Source: Vibrio sp.
GTDB taxonomy: Bacteria > Pseudomonadota > Gammaproteobacteria > Enterobacterales > Vibrionaceae
Length of the DNA stretch: 51,405 nt
Direction of reading: 5' to 3'
Assembly (NCBI GenBank): GCA_028131545.1
Contig: JAOICL010000014.1
Location: 1 to 51,405 of the forward strand
The notes below the pieces were generated by a model. The model saw only the letters and a program-made list of their open reading frames with translations, did no database searches and was not told the DNA's origin. Made by a program: the position numbers and the translations under genes. This document shows, in pieces, positions 8,369 to 18,508 of the stretch. Numbering within the stretch: position 1 is the stretch's first letter; each line of letters starts with the position of its first letter.

Positions 8369-8950
8369 GTGAGTGTACAAGTGAAAAAGTATTGTGATTT
8401 ATTTATGGCCTTCTTGCGTATTGGTCTCTTTGGATTTGGTGGTGGCCCGACGATGATCCCGCTGGTGTATAAAGAAGTCGTTGAGCGCTATCAATATCTA
8501 GACGATGAAGAGTTTTCAAATGTTTTGGCGATAGGCCACACATTACCTGGCCCAATTATTACTAAAATGGGTGGCTATATTGGGTTTCGAGTGGGTGGGT
8601 TGCTAGGGTGTTGTCTCGTCTTAATTGCAACGCTACTTCCGATGGTCGTCGTGATGATTGTTACATTAACATTTTTACATGAATACCAAGATCAGCGATG
8701 GGTGATCGGGATGACTCAAGGCGTGGTGCCAGTCGTGACTTGGATGATGGTGAAATTGACCTATGATTTTTTTAAAAAAGGACAAAAAGCGGTAGGAATG
8801 ACAGCGGTAATCTGCTTAACCACGGCGACACTACTGGCCATATTGTGGGGGAATGTTCACCCAGGATTAGTGGTGTTTGTTGTTCTAGTTTACGCCGTTT
8901 TAAAACCCACTCTTCTCAATAAATTCACAAAGGATAAAGTGAAATGTTAG
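8369..8950 (+). CDS. Chromate transporter, first CHR subunit (short-chain ChrA)
   Basis: The 193-residue inner-membrane protein has a single CHR domain, with FLRIGLFGFGGGPTMIPL near the N-terminus and LAIGHTLPGPIITKMGGYIG in the first third, followed by several hydrophobic helices. Long ChrA proteins contain two such domains; here they are split in two overlapping genes, the short-chain CHR arrangement in which the two proteins are thought to form a heterodimer with opposite membrane topology. CHR proteins export chromate, though several have other anion substrates. The start is GTG 8369, with GTG 8381 as a reasonable alternative. It overlaps the next gene by 7 bp, indicating translational coupling. 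Confidence 0.88.
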   Translation: MSVQVKKYCDLFMAFLRIGLFGFGGGPTMIPLVYKEVVERYQYLDDEEFSNVLAIGHTLPGPIITKMGGYIGFRVGGLLGCCLVLIATLLPMVVVMIVTLTFLHEYQDQRWVIGMTQGVVPVVTWMMVKLTYDFFKKGQKAVGMTAVICLTTATLLAILWGNVHPGLVVFVVLVYAVLKPTLLNKFTKDKVKC

Positions 8951-9477
8951 ATACCTATATGGATATATTTTGGGCTTTTTTCATACCCAATATTATCGGT
9001 TATGGCGGTGGGCCTGCGATTATTCCTTTAATTGAAACGCAGGTTGTCACTCAATATGGTTGGTTAACACCATCAGAGTTTGCCAATGTGTTGGCACTTG
9101 GTAATGCATTACCGAGTCCTGTTGTGACAAAAATAGCAGGTTATATCGGTTATGAGTTAGGGGGTATCACTGGGGCGGCAATCGCCATTTTTGCAACGGT
9201 CGCACCGACATTGATCATTATGATTACATCACTTGGTGTCCTGTATAAGTTTCGTGATTCCCCACAAGTTAAAGCGCTTGGACAATGGGTTCTTCCTGTA
9301 ATTACGGCTTTAATGGTCATACTGTGCTCGAATCTATTCAGCAGTGCCGAACACATCGGTTGGCCTGCTTTTGCTGGAATATTTATTGTCACTGCAATCT
9401 TACTGGAAAAAGTGAAGTTACATCCAACTTGGGCGATTGCGTCCAGTTTGATTTTTGGCGCTGTATTTTTAGGGTGA
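8944..9477 (+). CDS. Chromate transporter, second CHR subunit
   Basis: The 177-residue partner of the preceding gene also has one CHR domain: IPNIIGYGGGPAIIPLIE near the start and LALGNALPSPVVTKIAGYIG after it, then four or so hydrophobic helices. Its ATG overlaps the stop of the first subunit (8944-8950). The G-rich loop and the P-x-x-T-K motif are present in both halves, so neither looks degenerate. The stop TGA at 9475-9477 runs directly into a 7-bp tandem repeat, and a bidirectional terminator follows. Confidence 0.88.
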   Translation: MLDTYMDIFWAFFIPNIIGYGGGPAIIPLIETQVVTQYGWLTPSEFANVLALGNALPSPVVTKIAGYIGYELGGITGAAIAIFATVAPTLIIMITSLGVLYKFRDSPQVKALGQWVLPVITALMVILCSNLFSSAEHIGWPAFAGIFIVTAILLEKVKLHPTWAIASSLIFGAVFLG

Positions 9478-9517
9478 AGAAAGAAGAAAGAAGAAAGAAG
9501 AAAGAAGAAAGAAGAAA
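9476..9517. repeat. Six perfect copies of the heptamer GAAGAAA
   Basis: Six head-to-tail copies of GAAGAAA run from the stop codon of the second CHR gene into the intergenic region. The unit is not a multiple of three and purely purine on this strand, a typical slippage-prone microsatellite. It begins at the stop codon TGA itself, so length changes would not alter the protein. Confidence 0.95.
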
Positions 9518-9540
9518 GGTGGAGTGAGTAATCAAAAATA

Positions 9541-9589
9541 AAAAACCGACTTTATGTCACTTTAAGTAAGGTGAACAAAGCCGGTTTTC
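9541..9589. terminator. Bidirectional intrinsic terminator between chrA and gcvT
   Basis: Outer arms AAAACCGACTTT and AAAGCCGGTTTT pair with one mismatch, with A-rich sequence before and T-rich sequence after, so it can act for the convergent CHR operon and gcvT. Confidence 0.75.
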
Positions 9590-9622
9590 ATTATGAATAC
9601 GCTATGTATTCGTTATTAACAA

Positions 9623-10741
9623 TTAGCCACGGTAGTAACGTTGAGGAACGAATGGCATTTTAGATACTTCCATCGGGATATTTTTTCCACGAACCTTGGC
9701 GTAAACTTCAGTACCTAGTATCGCAAGGTCAGAACGAATGTAAGCCATAGCAACTGGTTTTCCAATTGTTGGGCCAATAGTACCACTGGTTACAGTACCA
9801 ATTTTTTCGCCTTCACCGTCAAATAACTCAACGCCTTCACGGATAGGTGTTTTCGCTTTAGCGATTAGGCCAATACGTTTTTTAGCGATGTCTTTTGTTG
9901 CGATTTGAGAAAGAATGATTTCAGCGCCAGGGAAGCCGCCAGCACGGATACCATCAGCACGACGTGCTTTAGAAATACCCCATAAAAGGCTCGACTCTAC
10001 TGGTGTTGATGTTGTATTAAGATCGTGACCATATAAACATAGACCGCACTCTAGGCGTAGAGAATCACGCGCACCCAGACCAATCCACTCAACTTCATCT
10101 TCAGACGTTAGTGCAATCGCGATTTTTTCAGCGTGAGAATTTGGCATAGAGATTTCGAAGCCATCTTCACCAGTGTAACCACTACGGCTTACGATACACT
10201 CAACGCCTTTAATGTTCAGCTTTTGAACATCCATAAACAGCATTTTTTCAACATCAGGATTAAAGCGAGCCAATACTTTGGCTGCTTGTGGACCTTGAAG
10301 GGCAAGTAGAGCGCGATCGTGAATGATTTCAAGCTCAACGTCACTTGGAAGGTTCGACTCTAAATGAGCAATATCTTGTTCTTTACAGGCTGCGTTCACA
10401 ACAACAAATAGCTCACTTCCTAGGTTAGCGACCATTAGGTCGTCCATGATACCGCCTTGCTCATTTGTGAAGAAAGCATAACGTTGGCTGCCGCTTGGTA
10501 GGTCAATGATATCAACAGGAACTAAAGATTCTAGGTATTTTGCTGCATTGTCACCTTTTAATAAGACTTGCCCCATATGTGAAACATCGAAAAGACCAGC
10601 AGCGTCACGTGTATGCAGGTGTTCTTTCTTTACACCTAAGCTGTATTGTACTGGCATGTCATAGCCAGCAAACGGAACCATTCTTGCGCCAGCATCCACG
10701 TGCAGTTGAAAAAACGGGGTTTGTTGTAGTTGCTCAGTCAT
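9623..10741 (-). CDS. gcvT: Aminomethyltransferase, T-protein of the glycine cleavage system
   Basis: The 372-residue protein carries the GcvT folate-binding fold with MVPFAGYDMPVQYSLGVKKE and the DVSHMGQ motif near the N-terminus, and LRLECGLCLYGHDL plus a C-terminal beta-barrel domain (VAMAYIRSDLAILGTEVYAKVRGK). It transfers the methylene carbon from the aminomethyl-lipoyl arm of GcvH to tetrahydrofolate and releases ammonia. Length fits the family. Start ATG 10741 follows AAGGAATAAGAAC. It is transcribed divergently from gcvH-gcvP-glyA, so the roughly 390-bp region between them must hold two promoters. Confidence 0.97.
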   Translation of the reverse strand: MTEQLQQTPFFQLHVDAGARMVPFAGYDMPVQYSLGVKKEHLHTRDAAGLFDVSHMGQVLLKGDNAAKYLESLVPVDIIDLPSGSQRYAFFTNEQGGIMDDLMVANLGSELFVVVNAACKEQDIAHLESNLPSDVELEIIHDRALLALQGPQAAKVLARFNPDVEKMLFMDVQKLNIKGVECIVSRSGYTGEDGFEISMPNSHAEKIAIALTSEDEVEWIGLGARDSLRLECGLCLYGHDLNTTSTPVESSLLWGISKARRADGIRAGGFPGAEIILSQIATKDIAKKRIGLIAKAKTPIREGVELFDGEGEKIGTVTSGTIGPTIGKPVAMAYIRSDLAILGTEVYAKVRGKNIPMEVSKMPFVPQRYYRG

Positions 10742-10801
10742 GTTCTTATTCCTTGAAAGGGTTTTGTTAAATTAATGTTAATTAATTTCGGGCTGTGTGA
10801 T

Positions 10802-10817
10802 ATTTCCAATAGGAAAC
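10802..10817. promoter_or_regulatory. Palindromic operator candidate, gcvT side
   Basis: TTTCCAATAGGAAA is a perfect inverted repeat (TTTCC, AATA spacer, GGAAA) about 60 bp upstream of the gcvT start. A near-copy lies on the gcvH side at 11010-11025. The two sites suggest one regulator for both divergent units. The regulator is not encoded in the intergenic region. Confidence 0.5.
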
Positions 10818-11009
10818 TTTACAATGTCATAGGCATGTCAACTTTCATCTATTTGTAAGTATTAATACCATTCTATCAGCAGACATTTGCCTGTCTGGTT
10901 GAGATTATTAAACAGAAATGACTCTATATTAAGCCTAAAATGTTGATAATTTGACCTAGGTAGCATTTGTTGGTGTTTTTTTGAACTCGGTAATGTTTTT
11001 GATAATAAA

Positions 11010-11025
11010 GTTTCCAATAAGAAAA
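11010..11025. promoter_or_regulatory. Second copy of the TTTCCAATA operator candidate, gcvH side
   Basis: GTTTCCAATAAGAAAA matches the gcvT-side palindrome at 13 of 16 positions and lies about 108 bp before gcvH. The rest of the 391-bp region between gcvT and gcvH is AT-rich; I looked for the conserved glycine-riboswitch core and did not find it. Confidence 0.45.
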
Positions 11026-11132
11026 ATAATGTTTGATTTGGTTGTTAATGAATTGTAATTTGAACTTAAGTTTTGAAACGCATTCGAATTCAAAGCAAAA
11101 CACAAACGACAATATAAGTTAGGAAATCAATT

Positions 11133-11510
11133 ATGAATAACGCATTAAAATTCAGAGAAAGCCACGAGTGGGTCCTAGACAACGGTGACGGCACTATCAC
11201 TATGGGTATCTCACAGCACGCACAAGAGCTACTTGGTGATGTGGTTTTCGTTGAAGCGCCAGAAGTTGATGATGAGTTTGAAGTCGGTGATGTATTAACG
11301 ACAGTTGAGTCAACGAAAGCCGCTTCAGATATCTACACACCAGTAACAGGTGTTGTAGTTGAAGTGAATGAAGAGCTTGAAGATAGCCCAGAGCTAATCA
11401 ACGAAGGTCCATACGATGCTGGTTGGATTTGTAAAATTAAAATCTCTGATGAAGCTTCTCTAGCTGGACTTAAAACAGCAGAAGAATATTTAGAAGCTAT
11501 CGAAGATTAA
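11133..11510 (+). CDS. gcvH: Glycine cleavage system H protein
   Basis: The 125-residue lipoyl carrier protein shuttles the aminomethyl group between the P, T and L proteins. The lipoyl attachment lysine is residue 62 within ESTKAASDIY, in the expected hairpin, and the C-terminal helices (EYLEAIED) are complete. Start ATG 11133 has AGGA about 10 bases upstream. It is first in the gcvH-gcvP-glyA unit. Lipoylation needs an octanoyl/lipoyl pathway; a lipoyl synthase gene lies 7 kb downstream in the same direction. Confidence 0.97.
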   Translation: MNNALKFRESHEWVLDNGDGTITMGISQHAQELLGDVVFVEAPEVDDEFEVGDVLTTVESTKAASDIYTPVTGVVVEVNEELEDSPELINEGPYDAGWICKIKISDEASLAGLKTAEEYLEAIED

Positions 11511-11520
11511 GTCTTATCTC

Positions 11521-11571
11521 ACGTTAACGTATCGATGTTAAAGCATTGACGTTAAATACAGACGTTAACGT
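11521..11571. repeat. Repeated palindrome ACGTTAACGT in the gcvH-gcvP gap
   Basis: The 10-bp palindrome ACGTTAACGT occurs exactly at 11521-11530 and 11562-11571, 41 bp apart, with related half-sites ATGTTAAA (11535) and ACGTTAAA (11549) between. They lie in the 183-bp gap, which otherwise contains no gene, and could be operator sites for an internal promoter or a fold in the mRNA. Confidence 0.6.
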
Positions 11572-11693
11572 AAGTAAGTTGGTTTATTTCACAAAGCTCA
11601 ATGGGCAATTAAAAGAAGCCGATAAAGGTGATGATAACGCTTAGATAAGCTGCATCATTGAGCTGACTTCATTTGAAATTACAGGGTTAAATA

Positions 11694-14573
11694 ATGTCTC
11701 AATTATTACAATCGCTGAGCACTCACAATGAGTTTGCATCACGACATAACGGTCCGAATGCGGAAGAACAAAAAGCGATGCTGAAAACACTGAATGTTGA
11801 CAGTATCAGTAGTCTGATTGATCAAACGGTTCCAAGCCATATCAGGCTTAAAGCCCCTATGGAGTTATCAGCGCCTGAAAGCGAAGCTGATATGCTAAGC
11901 ACATTGAAGACGTTTGCTAATCAAAATGAAGTTAAGCGTACTTTTATCGGTCAAGGTTACTACAACACGCATACGCCAAACGTTATTTTGCGTAATGTGA
12001 TGGAAAATCCGGGCTGGTACACGGCTTATACACCGTATCAACCAGAAATCTCTCAGGGTCGTTTAGAGGCATTATTAAACTTCCAACAAATGGTGATGGA
12101 TTTAACGGCGATGGATATCGCAAATGCATCATTATTAGATGAAGCAACAGCCGCAGCAGAAGCGATGAGCCTGTGTAAGCGCGTATCTAAAAATAAGAAA
12201 AGCAATCTTTTCTTTGTGAGCAAGGATGTTCACCCACAAACGACTGAAGTTATCAAAACACGTGCAAAATACTTTGGTTTTGAACTGAAAGTTGGAACAA
12301 TTGAAGAGCTAGAAGAAAGCAATGTGTTCGGTGCACTTTTACAACACCCAACAACAACAGGTGAAGTGGTTGACTTAACAGATACCATTGCTGCCATTCA
12401 AAAGAATAAAGGTGTGGTTGCAGTAGCAACGGATCTTTTAGCATCAACGCTTGTCAAACCTGCTGGTGAAATGGGTGCCGATGTTGTGATTGGTTCTTCT
12501 CAACGTTTTGGCGTTCCAATGGGATACGGCGGTCCACACGCTGCATTCATGGCGACACGTAAGAAGCATCAACGTACCATCCCAGGTCGTATGATCGGTG
12601 TGTCTATTGATTCTAAAGGTAATCAAGCTTACCGCATGGCAATGCAAACTCGTGAGCAGCATATCCGCCGTGAAAAAGCGACATCAAACATTTGTACAGC
12701 ACAAGCTCTCTTAGCGAATATGGCGTCTTTCTACGCTGTGTATCACGGTGCTGAAGGCCTTAAAACGATTGCACGCCGTACTCATCACCTAACAGCAATG
12801 TTAGCCGGCGGATTGGTTAAAACGGGCTACGAATTACTGAATAATAGCTTCTTCGATACGGTAACGATTGCAACGGGTTCAAAAACACAAGAGTTGTTCG
12901 ACAAAGCGCAACAAGCGGGTGTGAATTTACGTTTGTTGGATGGCCAAATCGGTATTAGCTTCGATGAAACAACCACGACAAAAGACGTTGAACTGCTTTT
13001 CTCTGTATTTGATGTAAAAGAAAGCACAGATTCTCTATCACTTCATATTAGTGAAAATGAATTTGCAGCGATTCCTGAAAATTGTCGTCGTACGTCTGAA
13101 TTCCTAACTCACCCAGTATTCAATACGCATCGTACTGAAACTCAGATGCTGCGCTACCTGAAGCAATTAGAGAATAAAGACTTCTCTTTGACTCACGGTA
13201 TGATCCCACTGGGTAGCTGTACAATGAAGCTGAATGCGACGGCGGAAATGATCCCTGTTACCTGGCCTGAATTTGGCGCTCTACACCCATTCGTTCCTAA
13301 AGCACAAGCAGCAGGTTACCTTGCTCTAGCGGAAGATTTTAAACAGAAGCTATGTGAAATCACAGGATACGATGATTTCTCATTACAGCCAAACGCAGGT
13401 GCGTCAGGTGAATACGCAGGTCTTATTGCGATTCAGCGTTACCATGACAGCCGTGGTGAAGGCCATCGTGATGTGTGTTTAATCCCAAGCTCTGCTCACG
13501 GTACTAACCCAGCAACGGCATCCATGCTATCAATGAAAGTGGTTGTTGTTAAGTGTGATGAAGCGGGTAACGTGGATATTGCAGACTTAAAAGACAAAGT
13601 TGAAGAGTATAAAGACAATCTATCAAGCATCATGATCACTTACCCATCGACGCATGGTGTGTATGAAGAAGGTGTTCAAGAGGTATGTGACATTATTCAT
13701 GATGCAGGCGGTCAAGTGTATCTTGATGGTGCAAATATGAATGCTCAAGTGGGCTTAACATCACCAGGCTACATTGGTTCTGATGTTTCACACTTAAATT
13801 TACATAAAACATTCTGTATTCCACATGGCGGCGGCGGTCCTGGTGTTGGTCCTATCGGTGTTAAATCTCACCTAGCTCCTTTCTTACCTGGTCATATTGA
13901 AGGTGGTATCGAAGGCAGTGATTATGCTGTTGCAGCAGCCGATTTAGGCAGTGCATCCATTCTTCCTATCTCTTGGGCGTACATTGCAATGATGGGCCAA
14001 GAAGGTCTAACTCAAGGTACTGAGCTGGCTATTTTAAACGCGAACTACATTACGGAACGTTTAAGCGAACATTACCCAGTACTTTACCGTGGTGAAAATG
14101 GTCGAGTTGCTCACGAATGTATCATTGATATTCGTCCTCTTAAAGAAGCGTCTGGTGTCAGTGAAGAAGATATCGCGAAACGTCTGATGGATTTTGGCTT
14201 CCACGCTCCAACGATGTCATTCCCTGTGTCAGGTACATTGATGATTGAGCCAACTGAATCGGAAGATTTGAAAGAGATTGACCGTTTCTGTGATGCAATG
14301 ATTGCTATCCGCGCTGAAATGGAAAAAGTGAAGGTAGGCGAGTGGCCACTAGAGAATAACCCTCTAGTTAATGCACCTCATACGCAAGCGGATCTTTGCG
14401 CTGCAGATTGGGATCGTCCATACAGCCGTGAACTGGCTTGTTTCCCAACTCAAGCAACGAAGAATAGCAAATACTGGCCGACTGTGAACCGTGTCGATAA
14501 CGTCTACGGTGACCGAAACTTAATCTGTTCATGCCCAAGCATTGAGAACTACATGGATGATGATAGCGAGTAA
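11694..14573 (+). CDS. gcvP: Glycine dehydrogenase (decarboxylating), P-protein
   Basis: The 959-residue protein is the full-length fused P-protein (two homologous halves). It decarboxylates glycine with pyridoxal phosphate and passes the aminomethyl group to lipoyl-GcvH. The PLP lysine sits in [18 protein letters not shown], at about residue 705, and the N-half landmarks [18 protein letters not shown] and [20 protein letters not shown] are intact. A weak Shine-Dalgarno (AGGG) precedes ATG 11694. The 183-bp gap after gcvH and the 110-bp gap before glyA suggest a single operon with possible internal control. Confidence 0.97.
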   Translation: MSQLLQSLSTHNEFASRHNGPNAEEQKAMLKTLNVDSISSLIDQTVPSHIRLKAPMELSAPESEADMLSTLKTFANQNEVKRTFIGQGYYNTHTPNVILRNVMENPGWYTAYTPYQPEISQGRLEALLNFQQMVMDLTAMDIANASLLDEATAAAEAMSLCKRVSKNKKSNLFFVSKDVHPQTTEVIKTRAKYFGFELKVGTIEELEESNVFGALLQHPTTTGEVVDLTDTIAAIQKNKGVVAVATDLLASTLVKPAGEMGADVVIGSSQRFGVPMGYGGPHAAFMATRKKHQRTIPGRMIGVSIDSKGNQAYRMAMQTREQHIRREKATSNICTAQALLANMASFYAVYHGAEGLKTIARRTHHLTAMLAGGLVKTGYELLNNSFFDTVTIATGSKTQELFDKAQQAGVNLRLLDGQIGISFDETTTTKDVELLFSVFDVKESTDSLSLHISENEFAAIPENCRRTSEFLTHPVFNTHRTETQMLRYLKQLENKDFSLTHGMIPLGSCTMKLNATAEMIPVTWPEFGALHPFVPKAQAAGYLALAEDFKQKLCEITGYDDFSLQPNAGASGEYAGLIAIQRYHDSRGEGHRDVCLIPSSAHGTNPATASMLSMKVVVVKCDEAGNVDIADLKDKVEEYKDNLSSIMITYPSTHGVYEEGVQEVCDIIHDAGGQVYLDGANMNAQVGLTSPGYIGSDVSHLNLHKTFCIPHGGGGPGVGPIGVKSHLAPFLPGHIEGGIEGSDYAVAAADLGSASILPISWAYIAMMGQEGLTQGTELAILNANYITERLSEHYPVLYRGENGRVAHECIIDIRPLKEASGVSEEDIAKRLMDFGFHAPTMSFPVSGTLMIEPTESEDLKEIDRFCDAMIAIRAEMEKVKVGEWPLENNPLVNAPHTQADLCAADWDRPYSRELACFPTQATKNSKYWPTVNRVDNVYGDRNLICSCPSIENYMDDDSE

Positions 14574-14613
14574 ATAAGACCGCTGATTCAATGAATAGAT
14601 AACACCATTTTTA

Positions 14614-14658
14614 ATGCCCACTGAGCTATTGGCTAGATAACCATAAACAAGTGGGCAT
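14614..14658 (+). promoter_or_regulatory. Hairpin between gcvP and glyA
   Basis: ATGCCCACT (14614-14622) pairs perfectly with AGTGGGCAT (14650-14658). There is no T-tract after it, so it is more likely an mRNA processing or stability element, or a partial attenuator, than a full terminator. Confidence 0.4.
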
Positions 14659-14683
14659 GCTTTAAAAAACGAGGATTTAGAAA

Positions 14684-15934
14684 ATGTTAACGAAGAACAT
14701 GAACATCGCTGATTACGACCGTGACCTATTTGATGCGATTAACGAAGAAAGTGTGCGCCAAGAAGAGCACATCGAACTTATCGCGTCTGAAAACTACACT
14801 AGCCCACGCGTAATGGAAGCTCAAGGTTCTCAGCTAACAAATAAATACGCAGAAGGTTACCCAGGTAAGCGTTACTACGGTGGTTGTGAATACGTTGATA
14901 AAGTAGAAACATTAGCGATAGACCGCGCACGTAACTTATTTGACTGTGAATACGCGAACGTACAACCACACTCTGGTTCTCAAGCGAATAATGCGGTATT
15001 CATGGCATTACTTAACCCAGGTGATACGGTACTTGGTATGAGCCTAGCGCACGGTGGTCACCTAACACACGGTTCTCCTGTTAACTTCTCTGGTAAGCAC
15101 TATAACGTGATCCCTTACGGCATTGATGAAGCGGGTCAAATCAATTACGAAGAAATGGAAGAGCTGGCTGTTAAGCATCAACCAAAAATGATCATTGGTG
15201 GTTTCTCTGCTTATTCTCAAATTGTTGACTGGGCTAAAATGCGTGAAATCGCAGATAAAGTTGGCGCATTCCTATTTATCGATATGGCTCACGTAGCGGG
15301 TTTAATCGCAACGGGTCAATACGCAAACCCAGTACCTCATGCGCATGTTGTGACGACAACGACTCATAAAACATTAGGTGGTCCACGCGGTGGTTTGATT
15401 CTTTCAAATGCAGGCGAAGACATGTACAAGAAACTGAATTCTGCTGTTTTCCCTGGCGGTCAAGGTGGTCCTTTAATGCACATCATTGCAGCAAAAGCAG
15501 TGGCGTTCAAAGAAGCGATGGAACCAGAGTTCAGAGAATACCAAAAGAACGTGGTTATCAACGCAAAATCAATGGTGAAAGCATTCCAAGACCGTGGCTA
15601 CAAAATTGTATCTAACGGTACTGAAAACCACTTATTCCTTGTTGACCTTATTGATAAGGGCATCACAGGTAAAGAAGCGGATGCGGCATTAGGTGAAGCG
15701 TTCATTACCGTGAATAAGAACTCTGTACCTAATGATCCACGTAGCCCATTCGTTACATCGGGTATTCGTTTAGGTACCCCAGCAATTACTCGCCGTGGCT
15801 TTAATGAGCAACAAGCGGTGGACTTAGCTGGTTGGGTTTGTGATGTGCTTGATAACATTGACGATAAAGGTGTCATTGAAGCGACACGTCAAAAAGTACT
15901 CGCTGTCTGTAAACAACTGCCGGTTTACGCATAA
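14684..15934 (+). CDS. glyA: Serine hydroxymethyltransferase
   Basis: The 416-residue PLP enzyme interconverts serine and glycine with tetrahydrofolate. The family start ([28 protein letters not shown]) and the PLP lysine (about residue 229, [14 protein letters not shown]) are intact, and the length is standard. Placed behind gcvH-gcvP, it combines one glycine with the methylene-tetrahydrofolate made from another to give serine, so this block is suited to using glycine as a carbon and nitrogen source. Vibrios usually have another glyA elsewhere, so this is probably the catabolic, glycine-linked copy (inference). A strong terminator follows. Confidence 0.97.
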   Translation: MLTKNMNIADYDRDLFDAINEESVRQEEHIELIASENYTSPRVMEAQGSQLTNKYAEGYPGKRYYGGCEYVDKVETLAIDRARNLFDCEYANVQPHSGSQANNAVFMALLNPGDTVLGMSLAHGGHLTHGSPVNFSGKHYNVIPYGIDEAGQINYEEMEELAVKHQPKMIIGGFSAYSQIVDWAKMREIADKVGAFLFIDMAHVAGLIATGQYANPVPHAHVVTTTTHKTLGGPRGGLILSNAGEDMYKKLNSAVFPGGQGGPLMHIIAAKAVAFKEAMEPEFREYQKNVVINAKSMVKAFQDRGYKIVSNGTENHLFLVDLIDKGITGKEADAALGEAFITVNKNSVPNDPRSPFVTSGIRLGTPAITRRGFNEQQAVDLAGWVCDVLDNIDDKGVIEATRQKVLAVCKQLPVYA

Positions 15935-15959
15935 TTCGCTATTAAGAATTAACTAACCC

Positions 15960-15998
15960 AAGGCCTAGTGAGTGTATTTTTTCTAGGCCTTTTTTTTA
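15960..15998 (+). terminator. Intrinsic terminator after glyA
   Basis: AAGGCCTAG (15960-15968) pairs with CTAGGCCTT (15983-15991), followed by an uninterrupted run of seven T. Confidence 0.93.
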
Positions 15999-16016
15999 AC
16001 ATTAAACTACAAATAC

Positions 16017-16062
16017 TGCATTAAGTTGTAAACAATGCATAAAACTACTTAATAATGCATAA
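16017..16062 (+). promoter_or_regulatory. Three phased TGCATAA/TGCATTA sites upstream of ppsA
   Basis: TGCATTA at 16017, TGCATAA at 16036 and TGCATAA at 16056 are spaced 19 and 20 bp, about two helical turns; the last two share the longer AATGCATAA. They lie 43-88 bp before the ppsA start, where a regulator would bind. No matching known motif was recognised. Confidence 0.4.
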
Positions 16063-16104
16063 GCATGAGATGACATCATGTAACTCAGTCATTAAGGATT
16101 AATT

Positions 16105-18504
16105 ATGGAACATCATGTACTTTGGTATAACGCACTTTCAATGTCAGATGTTGATATTGTGGGCGGTAAAAATGCCTCGCTAGGGGAAATGGTCTCAAAC
16201 TTACATACGCTTGGTGTGTCAGTTCCGAATGGTTTTGCTACAACATCTCATGCTTTTAATGAGTTTCTAGAGTTTAATAATCTGAATGAAAAGATTTATA
16301 CCATTCTAGATACTCTTGATATTACGGATATCCCACAGCTTCAATCTGTTGGTCAGACGATTCGTACTTGGATTGCAGAAGCTCCATTCCCAGAGATATT
16401 AGATACTCAAATTCGTACTAGCTACGAAGAGTTAGTCGGTGATGATGCGGATGTGTCTGTTGCGGTTCGTTCTTCGGCAACCGCTGAAGATTTACCGGAT
16501 GCTTCTTTTGCAGGCCAACAGGAAACGTTCCTGAATGTAAAAGGAATTGAATCGGTTCTTGAAGCAACAAAGGAAGTGTTTGCCTCTTTATTTAATGACC
16601 GTGCTATTTCTTACCGTGTTCACCAAGGTTTTGACCATCGTGGTATTGCGCTATCAGCGGGTATTCAGCGTATGGTTCGTTCAGACAAAGCGTCTTCTGG
16701 TGTTATGTTCACACTTGATACGGAATCTGGCTTTGACGATGTTATTTTCATCACTTCTTCTTGGGGTTTAGGAGAAATGGTTGTACAAGGGGCGGTGAAC
16801 CCTGATGAGTTCTATGTACATAAACCATTGTTGCTACAAGATAAGCCAGCGGTTATCCGTAAAAACTTCGGATCAAAATTGATCAAAATGGTCTACTCCG
16901 ATCAAACGGAAGTCGGTAAACAAGTTCAGATTATTGATACAACAAAAGAAGAGCAAGGCTCTTTCTCTTTATCGAATGATGATCTTATTGAACTCTCTAA
17001 GCAAGCCGTACTGATTGAGCAGCACTACAAGCGTCCGATGGACATTGAGTGGGCAAAAGACGGTGTGACAGGAAAACTGTACATTGTTCAAGCGCGCCCA
17101 GAAACAGTATGTTCTCGTAAAAACGCAAGTATTATCGAAAAGTACCACTTAGATACCAAACTAGAAGCGATTTGTGAAGGTCGTGCTATTGGACAACGTG
17201 TTGGCTCAGGTAAAGTACGTTTAGTGTCTTCTCTAGATGAGATGCACCTTGTTCAAGACGGTGATGTACTGGTCACGGATATGACAGATCCTGATTGGGA
17301 ACCTGTTATGAAAAAAGCGGCGGCTATCGTAACTAACCGTGGTGGACGTACGTGTCACGCTGCGATCATTGCTCGTGAATTAGGTATTCCAGCGGTGGTA
17401 GGTTGTGGTAATGCGACGTCTATCTTGAAAGATGGTAGTGATGTAACGGTATCCTGTTCTGAAGGTGAAACCGGTTTTATCTACGATGAGATTATCCCCT
17501 ACGAAGTGATTACAAGTAACATCGAAGAACTAAAACGTTTACCAAGCAAAATGATGCTGAATGTTGGTAACCCAGATCGCGCCTTCGAGTTTGCTCAATT
17601 ACCTAATGAAGGGGTGGGTCTTGCTCGCTTAGAGTTCATCATCAATAAAATGATTGGTGTTCACCCGAAAGCGTTACTGAACTACGATCAATTAGATGCT
17701 GATCTTCAGCAGAAAATTGATGAAAAAACAAAAGGCTATGCATCACCGGTTGATTTCTATGTAGAGAAATTAACGGAAGGCATTGCAACCATCGCAGCGG
17801 CGTTTTGGCCTAAGCGTGTTATCGTTCGTATGTCTGATTTTAAGTCGAATGAATACAGTAACCTACTGGGTGGTCAAGCATTTGAACCGCATGAAGAGAA
17901 TCCAATGTTGGGCTTCCGTGGTGCTTCTCGTTATATCTCAGAAGACTTCCAAGATTGTTTCGAGCTAGAAACTCAAGCATTCAAGAAAGCACGTACAGAA
18001 CTGGGCTTGAAAAACATTGAAATCATGGTGCCATTTGTTCGTACTACGGGTGAAGCTGCTCAAGTTATTGAGTTGCTAACGAAGAATGGTCTTGAACGTG
18101 GTGTGGATGGCCTAAAAGTTATCATGATGTGTGAGCTACCATCGAATGCAATCCTGGCGAGTGAGTTCTTAAAGCACTTTGATGGCTTCTCTATTGGTTC
18201 GAATGATATGACTCAGCTGACTCTGGGTCTTGACCGTGATTCTGGTGATATTGCACATTTATTCGATGAACGAAATGAAGCTGTGAAAGCCATGTTATCG
18301 ATGGCAATTAAAGCCGCGACAGAGGCAGGCAAGTACGTTGGTATTTGTGGTCAAGGTCCATCGGATAGCTTGGAATTCGCTGAATGGTTAATTGAAGAGG
18401 GCATTAACTCAATGTCGCTTAACCCAGATACGATTGTGAGTACATGGGATCAATTAAATCAAAAGCTTGATTTTGAAATTAAAGCGCTTGGTTTAGAGTA
18501 CTAA
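16105..18504 (+). CDS. ppsA: Phosphoenolpyruvate synthase
   Basis: The 799-residue protein converts pyruvate and ATP to PEP, AMP and phosphate, the entry step to gluconeogenesis from C3 compounds. It has the ATP-binding pyruvate/phosphate dikinase domain ([32 protein letters not shown]), the phosphohistidine domain with catalytic His about residue 418 ([21 protein letters not shown]), and the PEP-binding TIM barrel with [12 protein letters not shown] and [16 protein letters not shown]. Length is normal. The PpsR regulator gene that usually accompanies ppsA is not adjacent. ATG 16105 follows AAGGAT. lipA begins 4 bp after its stop, so the two are co-transcribed. Downstream of the glycine block it would turn glycine/serine-derived pyruvate into PEP. 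Confidence 0.95.
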   Translation: MEHHVLWYNALSMSDVDIVGGKNASLGEMVSNLHTLGVSVPNGFATTSHAFNEFLEFNNLNEKIYTILDTLDITDIPQLQSVGQTIRTWIAEAPFPEILDTQIRTSYEELVGDDADVSVAVRSSATAEDLPDASFAGQQETFLNVKGIESVLEATKEVFASLFNDRAISYRVHQGFDHRGIALSAGIQRMVRSDKASSGVMFTLDTESGFDDVIFITSSWGLGEMVVQGAVNPDEFYVHKPLLLQDKPAVIRKNFGSKLIKMVYSDQTEVGKQVQIIDTTKEEQGSFSLSNDDLIELSKQAVLIEQHYKRPMDIEWAKDGVTGKLYIVQARPETVCSRKNASIIEKYHLDTKLEAICEGRAIGQRVGSGKVRLVSSLDEMHLVQDGDVLVTDMTDPDWEPVMKKAAAIVTNRGGRTCHAAIIARELGIPAVVGCGNATSILKDGSDVTVSCSEGETGFIYDEIIPYEVITSNIEELKRLPSKMMLNVGNPDRAFEFAQLPNEGVGLARLEFIINKMIGVHPKALLNYDQLDADLQQKIDEKTKGYASPVDFYVEKLTEGIATIAAAFWPKRVIVRMSDFKSNEYSNLLGGQAFEPHEENPMLGFRGASRYISEDFQDCFELETQAFKKARTELGLKNIEIMVPFVRTTGEAAQVIELLTKNGLERGVDGLKVIMMCELPSNAILASEFLKHFDGFSIGSNDMTQLTLGLDRDSGDIAHLFDERNEAVKAMLSMAIKAATEAGKYVGICGQGPSDSLEFAEWLIEEGINSMSLNPDTIVSTWDQLNQKLDFEIKALGLEY

Positions 18505-18508
18505 TCCT

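Noticed and set aside
9476..9517. Phase-variable switch of the chromate transporter
   Set aside because: The heptamer tract begins on the stop codon, so length changes do not alter the protein.
10742..11132. Glycine riboswitch in the gcvT/gcvH region
   Set aside because: The conserved paired glycine aptamer core was not found on either strand; only the TTTCCAATA palindromes stand out.
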